DNA of 64,000 bases from Legionella anisa. GTDB taxonomy: Bacteria; Pseudomonadota; Gammaproteobacteria; Legionellales; Legionellaceae. The first letter of the stretch is position 1; each line of letters starts with the position of its first letter. The stretch lies in contig NZ_LNXS01000029.1 of the NCBI RefSeq assembly GCF_001467525.1, forward strand, positions 195,173-259,172. Reading direction: 5' to 3'. The notes beneath the pieces were generated by a model that searched no databases, had not been told where the DNA came from, and worked only from the letters and a program-made list of their open reading frames with translations. Shown here one piece after another: positions 44,669-54,666 of the stretch. Made by a program: the position numbers and the translations under genes.

Positions 44669-45966
44669 GTTAGATTCCTTTCTATATCTGCCATGATGAT
44701 AATATCTTTGCCTAGTTTATACTGAAGTACATTTTTTAATTGAGGAAATCCCGGGTTTTCCTTAATTTCTTTTGATAGAACAGAAACTCCGCCGACAAAA
44801 ATCGGAGCCACAGTAATGATTACCTTATCCACATGATTTTCATTAATGAAATTAGTAATAATGGCTCTTCCTCCTTCAACCATTACTGTTTTAATACCAA
44901 AAATAAATAATTTCTCCAAAGTTTGCTTTAGATCAATACAACCATCTGCAGTTGAATCCACTACAACAATTTTAGTGTTCATTTCTGTAAGTAATTTTTG
45001 TTTTTCAGGATTGGCTTGATTTGTTGTAAAAATGATAGGGGGATTGGAATTTTTTAAAATTCGCGCAGTTAAAGGAGTGCGGAGCTTACTGTCTAAAATG
45101 ACGACTTGTGGATTTTTTCCTTTATAGTGGCGCACGGTGAGAAGAGGATCATCCGCAATAACTGTACCTACTCCAACCAATATTGCATCATTTTCGGAAC
45201 GTAATTTATGGGTCATTACCAGCGATTCTTGAGAACTGAGCATGAGCCTTTTTTTTCGGTGAAATGAAATAGACCCATCCAGGCTTTGTGCGTAAGCCAA
45301 GGTCACTACAGGTTTTCTTTTTTTAAAAAAAGAGGAGCATTTTTCATACAATTCTTTCAGATCATTCTCTTCAAAAAAATGATTCATTTTTTGTTTTTTA
45401 GTTAACAAATAAAAAGCATTCTGAGGGTGAACAGAACCTTTTATAGGAACTCTTGAAGTAACATTCAAATGATACTGATTAAGCGCTTCTATTTTTTGGG
45501 GATTATTAGTAAGCAATCTCAGCGATTTAATCTGTAATTCTTTTAAAATATGAGCAGCCACCTCATAAGAGCGCTCATCTTCTTCATGACCTAGCGCGAG
45601 ATTGGCGTCGACGGTGTCTTTTCCTTGATCCTGCAAATTGTAAGTATGCAATTTGTTAATTAAGCCGATTCCTCTTCCTTCTTGTCGGAGGTAAATAATG
45701 ATGCCGCGGCCTTCAATAGCAATTTGACTCATGCTCATTTGCAGTTGTTCTCCGCAATCACAACGTAAAGAACCCAGAATATCGCCAGTCATACATTCTG
45801 AATGAATTCGCACTAAAATATCATCTGCATTGTTCACTGCTCCAAATGTGAGCAAAAGATGTTCCTTATCATCTTGATTCGTAGTAAATAGTGAAAGTTC
45901 AAAAGAACCATATTTTGAGGGAATTGCAGCAGAAACTTCTTTTTTTACAATGAGTTGATTATCCAT
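44665..45966 (-). CDS. GTP cyclohydrolase II fused to RibD-type reductase domain
   Basis: This 433-residue fusion has two domains. Residues 1-195 are GTP cyclohydrolase II, with zinc Cys 58, 69 and 71 (HSECMTGDILGSLRCDCGEQ) and YLRQEGRGIGLINKL. Residues ~218-430 are the RibD C-terminal reductase, with TLAYAQSLDGSIS, NDAILVGVGTVIADDPLLT and VMVEGGRAI. There is no DHBP synthase or deaminase domain. It would open GTP to the diaminopyrimidine ribosyl phosphate and reduce the ribosyl chain without deamination, the archaeal/fungal order. It heads a coupled operon with MDR, PTPS-like and GT4 genes and no other riboflavin gene, so a secondary pathway is more likely than vitamin B2. Confidence 0.9.
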   Translation of the reverse strand: MDNQLIVKKEVSAAIPSKYGSFELSLFTTNQDDKEHLLLTFGAVNNADDILVRIHSECMTGDILGSLRCDCGEQLQMSMSQIAIEGRGIIIYLRQEGRGIGLINKLHTYNLQDQGKDTVDANLALGHEEDERSYEVAAHILKELQIKSLRLLTNNPQKIEALNQYHLNVTSRVPIKGSVHPQNAFYLLTKKQKMNHFFEENDLKELYEKCSSFFKKRKPVVTLAYAQSLDGSISFHRKKRLMLSSQESLVMTHKLRSENDAILVGVGTVIADDPLLTVRHYKGKNPQVVILDSKLRTPLTARILKNSNPPIIFTTNQANPEKQKLLTEMNTKIVVVDSTADGCIDLKQTLEKLFIFGIKTVMVEGGRAIITNFINENHVDKVIITVAPIFVGGVSVLSKEIKENPGFPQLKNVLQYKLGKDIIIMADIERNLT

Positions 45967-46286
45967 AATCTAATCCTTAGACGGAATCTCCGGCTCTTAT
46001 GTTTTTTAGTGCCTTTATAACTATAGTTCATTAAAAAAATGGGTCAAATTTTATCCAAAAAATTTATAAAATAATCATCTTAAGAAAAACTTACAAAAGG
46101 ATGAGTGGCCAAAGTACTGTATAACCGGGTGTTAACCTTGTGCAGACTCTGTGTTATATGCTTCGTAAAAACCTCAATTAGTCATAATTATTTCTAATGT
46201 TAAATAATTGTACTTTTTTCAGGAAAATCAATTACCTAAAACTATAAAAAAGCAATACATGAATATAAAAATATGGAGTCGCTAAG
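45967..46286. other. Gene-free AT-rich gap upstream of the RibA operon
   Basis: No coding sequence, RNA gene or riboswitch-like structure is visible in these 320 bases. The divergent promoters of the RibA operon and of the 42-codon ORF at 46287 must lie here. No FMN-riboswitch hallmark was seen. Confidence 0.5.
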
Positions 46287-46415
46287 ATGTCCCAGATAAC
46301 CGGTCGTGATATTTACTCACTTAAGGAATGGCAAACTATTTTGTTTTCTTCAAGTTATGATAAAGAAAATAGAGAGATTATTGAAATAACGGATGCAATA
46401 ATATACGAGCCTTAA
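46287..46415 (+). CDS. 42-residue small ORF
   Basis: ATG with GGAG eight bases upstream encodes MSQITGRDIYSLKEWQTILF followed by 22 more residues, ending TDAIIYEP. The acidic, amphipathic composition looks protein-like rather than random. The stop overlaps the dsbD stop, tail to tail. No family is recognised; it may be a truncated N-terminus or a small regulator. Confidence 0.45.
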   Translation: MSQITGRDIYSLKEWQTILFSSSYDKENREIIEITDAIIYEP

Positions 46416-48157
46416 TCTATCTTCTTTAAAGTTTTTAAAAATTTATTTGCAGAGATTTCCCCAACCAGTTTGAGCTTGCTGAGCTCATTGCCTTGAGCAT
46501 CTAAAAATATAAAAGTGGGTGGGGCTACAACATGAAAATAATTAAGTAGCGCTTTATTGTCAGCATTATTTTGTGTGATATCAATTTTAATTACGCTAAA
46601 ACGTGCTAAGGCCTCTTGTACACGAGGGTCTTTAAATGTAGTTGCTTCCATCACCTTGCAGGATGTACACCAGTCGGCATAAAAATCAAGCATTACCGGT
46701 TTGCCATGAGCATCTGCGATCGCTTGCTTTATTGTGCTTAAGTTCTGTTTTTGCTGCGTTTGGATAGGGGCTGCACTTGCTGGTTGGATTGTTAAGGGTT
46801 GTAGGGGATTTGTTGCACCCATGCTGGCGCCTACCAAAATCAAGAAACCATAGACCAGTAAAATAAGTCCCACCCCTTGGTTGAATTTTTCGCGATGTGT
46901 TGCAGAATACGTAAGAGCACCACTGTAAATTCCAGAAAAAATGAGTAAACACGCCCACAAGATCATGCTGATTAAAGGGGGTGTTATTCGAGAAACAAGC
47001 TCAATGGCAACGGCAATAAAAAAAATGCCAAACAGTGCCTTGATGGTGTTCATCCAGCTGCCTGTCTCCGGCAGCCATCTCCCTGCCGAAGTACCGATGA
47101 GAAGTAACGGTGTGCCCATCCCCAGGCCTAAAACGAACAATGTCAGACATCCTAAAAGAACATTTCCACTTTGGGCAATATAGGTTAATACTCCAATTAA
47201 TGGGGCAGTAACGCAAGGTGAAAGAATTAAAGTAGATAAACAACCCATGATAGCAGCCCCAAGATAGTGGCCGCCTCGTCGATTGCTGGAACCGTGTATT
47301 TTCGCCTGCCAAGAATGAGGTAATTTGAATTCATAAAATCCAAACATGGATATGGCTAATAGGATAAAAATCAGGCTAAACACACCAATGGACCAGGTAG
47401 ATTGCATACTGATTTGCAGATTGGCTCCAAGCAAGGCAACCACTGCACCGATGATTGAATAAGTAATTGACATGCTCAGCACATAACTCAACGAGAGAAA
47501 AAAGGCTTTGCTTGTTGTAATTTCCTTACCGTGGCCAATAATAATCCCGGATAAAACTGGAACCATAGGTAAAATGCAGGGGGTGAATGATAAAAGCAAA
47601 CCAAAACCATAAAAAGTAAGCAGAATCAGGAACCAATTGTGGCTTAAAAAGATTTTAGTGACACTGTCATTTTGTGATTCTTCAGGGTCTGCTGTCTGGG
47701 TGCTCGAAGGTTGCCCCAGACTTACTTGCGCTAAAGCCAAATTCTCATCTATGGTGAGCTGAATTGTTTTCGTTTCTGGGGCATAACAAAAACCATCATC
47801 AGAACATCCCTGGTAATGCAAATCAATTAAGGCTTTTCCTGGTTTATTCCCTAAAACTCCAATAGGAATGGAAACTTGGTTGCGATAAACAGTATACTTA
47901 TGCCCTTGTTTGTCAACTTTTTGTTCTGTAGGTGGGAAGCGCAAAGGGCCTAAGTGAACTGTATCGTTCGTGTTTGTTGTTAATTTAATACGATCACTGT
48001 AAAGAAAGTAATTAGGCTTTACCTGGAAATTGATAGCAAAAGTATTAGGATCAATTTTGTTTACATTAACACGGAATACTTCAGCAGCAGGAAGTGGGTT
48101 TGCATGTAGAGCAAAGGCAGTTATATAGCAAAATAACAGTAAAAACCATTTTCTCAT
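46412..48157 (-). CDS. dsbD: Thiol:disulfide interchange protein DsbD
   Basis: This 581-residue protein starts at MRKWFLLLF, the signal peptide; the 12-codon upstream extension is rejected. The periplasmic N-domain has a Cys pair (GCSDDGFCYAPETK). The membrane domain has eight helices with Cys at SFTPCILPMVPVLSG and LSPCVTAPLIGVL. The C-terminal thioredoxin domain has DWCTSCKVME. It passes electrons from cytoplasmic thioredoxin to DsbC and cytochrome maturation proteins. It diverges from groES. Confidence 0.95.
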   Translation of the reverse strand: MRKWFLLLFCYITAFALHANPLPAAEVFRVNVNKIDPNTFAINFQVKPNYFLYSDRIKLTTNTNDTVHLGPLRFPPTEQKVDKQGHKYTVYRNQVSIPIGVLGNKPGKALIDLHYQGCSDDGFCYAPETKTIQLTIDENLALAQVSLGQPSSTQTADPEESQNDSVTKIFLSHNWFLILLTFYGFGLLLSFTPCILPMVPVLSGIIIGHGKEITTSKAFFLSLSYVLSMSITYSIIGAVVALLGANLQISMQSTWSIGVFSLIFILLAISMFGFYEFKLPHSWQAKIHGSSNRRGGHYLGAAIMGCLSTLILSPCVTAPLIGVLTYIAQSGNVLLGCLTLFVLGLGMGTPLLLIGTSAGRWLPETGSWMNTIKALFGIFFIAVAIELVSRITPPLISMILWACLLIFSGIYSGALTYSATHREKFNQGVGLILLVYGFLILVGASMGATNPLQPLTIQPASAAPIQTQQKQNLSTIKQAIADAHGKPVMLDFYADWCTSCKVMEATTFKDPRVQEALARFSVIKIDITQNNADNKALLNYFHVVAPPTFIFLDAQGNELSKLKLVGEISANKFLKTLKKID

Positions 48158-48260
48158 TCTGAAACCCTTTATAATGCAGAGGAGTAAATACATATATGTA
48201 ACTATATCAGAACATCATGGAGTGTGAATAAAATTAAAACTAAAATTTTTTTTATTTTTA

Positions 48261-48290
48261 CCCTTGAAACTCTTTGTTTTGTCCCCATAT
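48261..48290 (+). promoter_or_regulatory. Sigma32 heat-shock promoter of groESL
   Basis: CCCTTGAAA (48261-48269) and CCCCATAT (48283-48290) are separated by 13 bases, a near-perfect sigma32 -35/-10 pair. Transcription would begin ~50 bases before the groES ATG. No CIRCE inverted repeat is seen. Confidence 0.9.
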
Positions 48291-48347
48291 GGCAGTCAGT
48301 AACATTGCAAATTGACTTTAAAGTTTAATTAATCAGGAGATAAAAGT

Positions 48348-48638
48348 ATGAAAATTCGTCCTTTACACGATCGAGTTGTTGTTCGTCGTATGGAAGAAGA
48401 GCGTACCACAGCGGGTGGTATTGTTATTCCAGATAGCGCTACTGAAAAACCAATGCGCGGTGAAATCATTGCTATTGGCGCTGGTAAGATATTAGACAAC
48501 GGTGACGTTCGTGCTTTAGCAGTAAAAGTGGGTGATATCGTTCTGTTTGGTAAATACTCAGGTACCGAAGTGAAAATCGACGGTAAAGAAGTGGTTGTGA
48601 TGCGTGAAGACGACATCATGGGTGTAATTGAGAAGTAA
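48348..48638 (+). CDS. groES: Co-chaperonin GroES (HtpA)
   Basis: This 96-residue lid subunit forms a heptamer that caps Gro[22 protein letters not shown], the mobile loop [14 protein letters not shown] and the C-terminal EDDIMGVIE are canonical. AGGAG lies ahead of the ATG. It is the first gene of the heat-shock operon, 24 bases before groEL. In Legionella the pair is named htpAB. Confidence 0.97.
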   Translation: MKIRPLHDRVVVRRMEEERTTAGGIVIPDSATEKPMRGEIIAIGAGKILDNGDVRALAVKVGDIVLFGKYSGTEVKIDGKEVVVMREDDIMGVIEK

Positions 48639-48650
48639 TCGTTTCATTAG

Positions 48651-50312
<1,662 letters not shown>

Positions 50313-50336
50313 GCCCCTCTCGTTCCCGACTCCTTT

Positions 50337-50366
50337 AAAAACCCGCCTTCATGGCGGGTTTTTTAT
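50337..50366 (+). terminator. Intrinsic terminator of groESL
   Basis: AACCCGCC, loop TTCAT, GGCGGGTT followed by TTTTATTT form a textbook rho-independent terminator, 25 bases after the groEL stop. Confidence 0.95.
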
Positions 50367-50374
50367 TTATAGGA

Positions 50375-50430
50375 TCTGACATTTCACTAACTTGAGCCAG
50401 TTTGCACAAAGTAATAGAAATGTAAACAGA
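50375..50430. repeat. MITE-like inverted repeat, family 2, short copy
   Basis: TCTGACATTTCACTAACTTG and AGTAATAGAAATGTAAACAG match the outer arms of the element at 16630-16762, but the ~75-base middle is deleted. It lies between the groEL terminator and the Dps-like gene. Confidence 0.75.
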
Positions 50431-50491
50431 CTCTGGAATTTTTGCAATGTATCATCCACAATTATGGGAATTTATAAAGTCAGGAGTAATG

Positions 50492-50926
50492 ATGGAAGCA
50501 ATAATTAAAAAGTTGGAAGTGGTTTTGGCTGATACCTATGCCTTATATCTTAAAACACAAAATTATCACTGGCATGTTAAGGGTGCGCAGTTTAAAAGCT
50601 TGCATGAATTGTTTGAAATGCAATATAGAGCATTGGCGGAAGCTGTGGATGAAATCGCGGAGCGAATTTTAATTTTGGGTCATAAGGCTCCTGCTACATT
50701 TACTGTATTGAATCAATTAAAAACAATTCAAGACGGCAACTCCAATATTAATGCGAATCAAATGGTGAGCGAGTTGGCTCAGGACCATGGGATTTTGGTT
50801 AAAGATTTAAACAAAGCAGTTAAACTTGCTCAGGAACATGATGATGAAGGAACGGTGGCTTTACTCAGTGAACGTATTGCTGCTCATGAAAAAGCGCGAT
50901 GGATGCTGAACGCCTCTGCTGCTTAG
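50492..50926 (+). CDS. Dps-family ferritin-like protein
   Basis: It has 144 residues from the second of two adjacent ATGs (50492), five bases after AGGAG. QNYHWHVKGAQFKSLHELFE and AVDEIAERILILGHKAP carry the intersubunit ferroxidase ligands (His, Asp, Glu) of Dps. Dodecameric Dps stores iron and shields DNA from peroxide in starved cells. It is slightly shorter than E. coli Dps (167), without the Lys-rich DNA-binding tail, so DNA binding is less likely. Confidence 0.9.
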   Translation: MEAIIKKLEVVLADTYALYLKTQNYHWHVKGAQFKSLHELFEMQYRALAEAVDEIAERILILGHKAPATFTVLNQLKTIQDGNSNINANQMVSELAQDHGILVKDLNKAVKLAQEHDDEGTVALLSERIAAHEKARWMLNASAA

Positions 50927-50952
50927 GATCTTCTTGTTGCAAATCGATATCT

Positions 50953-51044
50953 GTAGCCTGGGTGAAGCGAAGCGTAGCCCGGGTTATGGAAGCGTGATGT
51001 TTATCCAGAAACCCGGGTTACGGCTTCGCCTGCACCCAGGCTAC
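50953..51044. repeat. CCTGGGTG palindromic repeat, long full copy
   Basis: GTAGCCTGGGTGAAGCGAAG and its partner GCTTCGCCTGCACCCAGGCT(AC) pair, with inner CCCGGGTT/AACCCGGG-type arms and a 21-base loop. It lies between the convergent Dps-like gene and motB. Confidence 0.92.
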
Positions 51045-51054
51045 AATACAGCTG

Positions 51055-51939
51055 TTATTTACTCTTCATCACTTCTTTTTCAGAGCCTTTTTTAATGACA
51101 ATGATACTGATTCGTCGATTTTCAGGACTGAAAGGATCTTTGGTATTCAGAAGTAAAGTTGATCCAAAACCGGATACTCGAATCACTTTATCGGGGTCCA
51201 AACCTGCTTTAATCAAAGCACGCCGGGCAGCATTGGCTCTTTGGGTGGAGAGTTCCCAGTTGGTATATTCTAATTCATCTGGGTTATGGTAAGGATGGGC
51301 ATCGGTATGTCCTTCAATGGTAATTTTATTGGGAACTCCCTTAAGTAGATTAGCAATCTGTGCAAAAAGCGGCTCCATCCCCGGGTTAAGTTTGTCTGAA
51401 CCTACGTCAAACATGGGTTTTTTCTGATTATCGATTAATTGAATGCGTAATCCATTTTTTACTACTTCCATGATTAATTGATTTTTTAAACCAGAAAGAG
51501 AAGGATCTTGTTGGATACTTAAATTAATTTTTGATTTTAATTCTTCGAGTTTTTGTGTCTCATTTTCAGTTGATTGAATTACCTGAATGTTTTGGGGTGT
51601 TTTATTTGGTGCAGATGCCAGCTCGGTTTTAGAAACTTGACCATTGGTATCTTTAAGATTAGGTCCGCCACCCTTAAGATTAATTTGCTGATTACCCACG
51701 TTTTCACCACCAAAAAAAGTTATTTTCATGGGTTGTTTAAAATATTCGGAAATACCATCTTTTTGTGCTTTATTGAGTGACGCAATCAACCACATTAACA
51801 AAAAGAAAGCCATCATTGCTGTAACAAAATCTGCAAAAGCAATTTTCCATGATCCCCCATGTAGTTTGTGCTTATTCCTTTTTATTTTTCGAATTATAGG
51901 GGTTGGACCAGTTCTTCCTTTATCGCTGTTTTCATTCAT
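51055..51939 (-). CDS. motB: Flagellar motor stator protein MotB
   Basis: The 294-residue protein has a cytoplasmic start, then one membrane helix with the proton-carrying Asp in FADFVTAMMAFFLLMWLIAS, a plug/linker, and an OmpA-like peptidoglycan-binding domain (ITIEGHTDAHPYHNPDELEY, STQRANAARRALI). It anchors the stator to the wall. It lies 12 bases after motA. GspG-type flagellar neighbours are absent, so this is a separate mot locus. Confidence 0.94.
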   Translation of the reverse strand: MNENSDKGRTGPTPIIRKIKRNKHKLHGGSWKIAFADFVTAMMAFFLLMWLIASLNKAQKDGISEYFKQPMKITFFGGENVGNQQINLKGGGPNLKDTNGQVSKTELASAPNKTPQNIQVIQSTENETQKLEELKSKINLSIQQDPSLSGLKNQLIMEVVKNGLRIQLIDNQKKPMFDVGSDKLNPGMEPLFAQIANLLKGVPNKITIEGHTDAHPYHNPDELEYTNWELSTQRANAARRALIKAGLDPDKVIRVSGFGSTLLLNTKDPFSPENRRISIIVIKKGSEKEVMKSK

Positions 51940-51951
51940 ACTGTAACCTCA

Positions 51952-52863
51952 TTAGCTCGGTGTAGCCTCAGCAGCAGAGTTTTCTCCAGAGCTGGATGAG
52001 GAAGTCGCTGGTTTGGAATTTTTAATTTCTTCATTGAGCTGGGTGAAGGAAGGTCGTTGGGCAGAAAACAAAACTTTACGTCCAAATTCAACAGCAATAA
52101 TAGGTGGATTATTGTGCAGACTCGCTAATATTGTGGCTTTTATACAGTGCAGCAACAATTGAGTCTGATTGGCATGATGTTCCATTGCTGAAGCTACAGG
52201 CCCCACAAATCCATAACCAATTAAAATACCTAAAAAGGTTCCTACAAGAGCATGAGCAATGAGTACTCCAAGTTGGGGGGGCGGTAAATTAATCGATTCC
52301 ATCGTATGAACCACGCCAAGAACTGCAGCAACAATACCGAAAGCAGGCATAGCGTCCGCGAGTTTTGCTAAGGCATTTGCCGGGATCATTTCTTCTTCAT
52401 GATGCGTTTCAATTTCCATATCAATTAACGCTTCGAGTTGAAAAGGTTGTATGTTCGAAGTAATGATCAATCTTAAGTAATCGCAAATGAACTCAATGAT
52501 ATGATGGTTTTTCATGAGTGAAGGATAAGCATTAAAAATAGGACTTTCTTCGGGGTTTTCAATATCTGTTTCTAATGACATCAGTCCATGTTGGCGCGCC
52601 TTATTCAACAGATTGTATAATAGGCCTAATAGGTCACTGGAATTTTCCTTAACTGATTTTTCACCTCGAAAAACTTTAGGTAATGCTTTTAATAGTGATT
52701 TTAATACCGTAGCACTGTTCGCAACAATAAGCGATCCGATTGCTGCGCCACCAATGATAAGCAATTCTATGGGTTGAAAAACCGCCGCAAGATGACCTCC
52801 AGCGAGCGCGAATCCACCAAAAACACAGAGTAATATAACTATATAGCCTATTAGAATTAACAT
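51952..52863 (-). CDS. motA: Flagellar motor stator protein MotA
   Basis: The 303-residue MotA/PomA-type protein has four membrane helices: MLILIGYIVILLCVFGGFAL, FQPIELLIIGGAAIGSL, MPAFGIVAAVLGVVHTM and GTFLGILIGYGFVGPVA (conserved Pro in helices 3 and 4 at MPAFG and GPVA). The cytoplasmic loop bears the charged residues that contact FliG. The C-terminal tail is Ser/Ala-rich. The ATG follows directly the stop of the patD remnant, so the gene is read with the bdhA transcript. Confidence 0.94.
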   Translation of the reverse strand: MLILIGYIVILLCVFGGFALAGGHLAAVFQPIELLIIGGAAIGSLIVANSATVLKSLLKALPKVFRGEKSVKENSSDLLGLLYNLLNKARQHGLMSLETDIENPEESPIFNAYPSLMKNHHIIEFICDYLRLIITSNIQPFQLEALIDMEIETHHEEEMIPANALAKLADAMPAFGIVAAVLGVVHTMESINLPPPQLGVLIAHALVGTFLGILIGYGFVGPVASAMEHHANQTQLLLHCIKATILASLHNNPPIIAVEFGRKVLFSAQRPSFTQLNEEIKNSKPATSSSSSGENSAAEATPS

Positions 52864-53160
52864 TTATATTCGATCTCCAAGTCCTTTTTTAAATCGTTTA
52901 AATCCTTTATTTATGACAATCCTGAACAACACGACCGTAAGACAAAGTGAGATCCGTTTAATAAAGATAGGCTGATGAGCGATATGGCAACAAAGTATTA
53001 GCTCTGGATTATCTCGTTCCCCTTTAGGGCCATAGCCTGCTTCATCAAGAGCATCCAAAACACCTACTTGATAGGCGCCTAAAGCGCCTACGCCTTGAAA
53101 GCTGCAAGCAATATGATGATGCCGCTGTTTTTGGGGTTTAGCTTTATTCGTCCGAGCCAT
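52864..53160 (-). pseudogene. patD: patD (patatin-like phospholipase) truncated to 98 codons
   Basis: Starting at MARTNKAKPQKQRHHH, the peptide has the patatin oxyanion segment FQGVGALGAYQVGVLDALDE and AGYGPKGERDNP. It then leaves the family and ends ~50 residues later, without the GxSxG serine lipase motif or the later Asp-Gly pair. The oxyanion run itself reads QGVGALG instead of QGGGALG. In L. pneumophila bdhA is followed by a full-length patD (bdhA-patD operon), so this is an internally deleted remnant whose frame still couples to motA. Confidence 0.85.
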
Positions 53161-53165
53161 AGGAC

Positions 53166-53948
53166 TTACTCCATGAACCATCCATGACTAACGATTAAGG
53201 ATTGACCTGTAAGGGCATTTGATTCAAACGAAGCAAAAAATAAAGCAGTTTGCGCCACATCGTCCGTGGTAGTGAACTCTCCGTCAACTGTATCCTTAAG
53301 CATGACATTCTTAATGACTTGTTCTTCAGTGATTCCTAACTCTTTAGCTTGTTCAGGAATTTGTTTATCAACTAAAGGCGTACGTACGAAGCCTGGGCAA
53401 ATGACGTTTGCTCGTACATTATGGGCTGCCCCTTCTTTGGCAACTACTTTACATAGACCAATCAAACCATGCTTTGCTGTGACATAAGGCGCTTTCAGTT
53501 TAGAGGCTTCTTTGGAGTGGACTGATCCCATATAAATAATACTTCCTCCTTTACCGGAGGCATACATATGTCTTAATGCAGCGCGTGTCGTTAAAAAAGC
53601 GCCATCCAACTGAATGGATATTAATTTTTTCCAATCAGAAAAAGCCAATTGTTCTACAGGGCTAATAATTTGTATTCCTGCATTGCTGACCATAACGTCA
53701 ACGCCACCAAAGTATTTAGCTACATCATCCACACCTTTATCAACTTCTTTTTCATCGGTGACGTTCATGGCGACCGCCATAGCCTCTCCACCTTTTGACT
53801 TGATTTCTTCAGCCGCACTCTTGGCTTGCTCCAGATTGAGATCAGCAATAGCAACTTTAGCACCTTCTTTTGCATAGACTAAAGCGATTTCTTTACCTAT
53901 TCCACTGGCAGCTCCGGTGATTATTGCTACTTTGTTTTTTAAACGCAT
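53166..53948 (-). CDS. bdhA: 3-hydroxybutyrate dehydrogenase
   Basis: This 260-residue short-chain dehydrogenase has NAD site [13 protein letters not shown], acceptor Asp in [15 protein letters not shown], catalytic Ser/Tyr/Lys in [23 protein letters not shown], and the substrate Trp/Met-rich C-terminus. It converts 3-hydroxybutyrate to acetoacetate, using stored polyhydroxybutyrate in Legionella. The Legionella operon bdhA-patD links it to virulence in amoebae. Here patD is broken, but bdhA looks intact. Confidence 0.94.
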   Translation of the reverse strand: MRLKNKVAIITGAASGIGKEIALVYAKEGAKVAIADLNLEQAKSAAEEIKSKGGEAMAVAMNVTDEKEVDKGVDDVAKYFGGVDVMVSNAGIQIISPVEQLAFSDWKKLISIQLDGAFLTTRAALRHMYASGKGGSIIYMGSVHSKEASKLKAPYVTAKHGLIGLCKVVAKEGAAHNVRANVICPGFVRTPLVDKQIPEQAKELGITEEQVIKNVMLKDTVDGEFTTTDDVAQTALFFASFESNALTGQSLIVSHGWFME

Positions 53949-54119
53949 GATTAACAGTCCTTGTATTATTTTGAGTGAATGATCAATCGCTTACGATTAA
54001 TCTAAAAATTCTTTTAAAAGTATAGCAATGGAAATTTGATATTGCCTATTTTCACTAAGATTTTTTATCTTCTCTCTTTTACATGAAATATGCTTGGCTT
54101 AACTGATTAAAATTTAAAA

Positions 54120-54145
54120 CCCTTAACCTCTTTTGCGGTTAAGGG
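54120..54145 (-). terminator. Terminator of the glycine-zipper lipoprotein gene
   Basis: On the minus strand CCCTTAACC, an 8-base loop, and GGTTAAGGG followed by TTTTAAATTTT form a 9-bp hairpin and T-rich tail, 20 bases after the stop. Confidence 0.85.
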
Positions 54146-54165
54146 TGTATTTATTTGTATTGCTA

Positions 54166-54435
54166 TTAGTAATAGTAATAAGGACGATAGTAAGGACCAT
54201 AGTAACCCGTACGATAGTAATATCGTCTATCTTGCTGTTGACCGATTGTATTTCCTATCAGTGCCCCAGCTCCTGCACCAATTATTGTCCCTACAGCACT
54301 ACCTCCGGTCGCAGCATATCCTATGCCCGCTCCTGCAGCACCGCCCGCGGCAGTACCTACTTGAGCACCAGTACAACCCCCGAGCATCAATGCCGATAAG
54401 CTAACAAAAAAAACGGGAGCGATAATTTTTTTCAT
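54166..54435 (-). CDS. Glycine-zipper outer-membrane lipoprotein, SlyB-like
   Basis: The 89-residue protein starts at MKKIIAPVFFVSLSALMLGGC, with AAAAGGAG nine bases upstream; the longer frame from 54588 is rejected. The lipobox is LGGC. The mature part is a glycine-zipper 2TM domain (GTAAGGAAGAGIGYA, TIIGAGAGALIGNTIG), as in SlyB/Rick_17kDa lipoproteins. The tail is Tyr/Arg-rich (YYRPYYYY). It likely sits in the outer membrane and affects envelope integrity. Confidence 0.88.
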   Translation of the reverse strand: MKKIIAPVFFVSLSALMLGGCTGAQVGTAAGGAAGAGIGYAATGGSAVGTIIGAGAGALIGNTIGQQQDRRYYYRTGYYGPYYRPYYYY

Positions 54436-54666
54436 AGTGAACTCCTTTTTATAGTTTTCAGGATTCCTGCGTTGATAAAGCAGATATTCACAACAAGAAA
54501 ATCCTGGTTGCTTCATCTTCACTATGATTTTAGTACAAAAAAAATATTTAATGTAAAAAAAATGATCATAATTTGTTTTGACGATCATTTTTTTAAATAT
54601 CAGATTTTACTCGGACCTACATTTTCCAGTAGTATTAACATATGAATTATAAAAAGAGGGGACCTT

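Noticed and set aside
44665-45966. Calling this gene ribA for vitamin B2 synthesis
   Set aside because: It is fused to a RibD-type reductase, sits with non-riboflavin genes, and has no FMN riboswitch upstream.
48190-48347. CIRCE/HrcA operator before groES
   Set aside because: No TTAGCACTC-type inverted repeat is seen; the sigma32 promoter explains regulation.
48329-48619. Minus-strand ORF over groES
   Set aside because: It is antisense to a certain gene; codon use and conservation favour groES.
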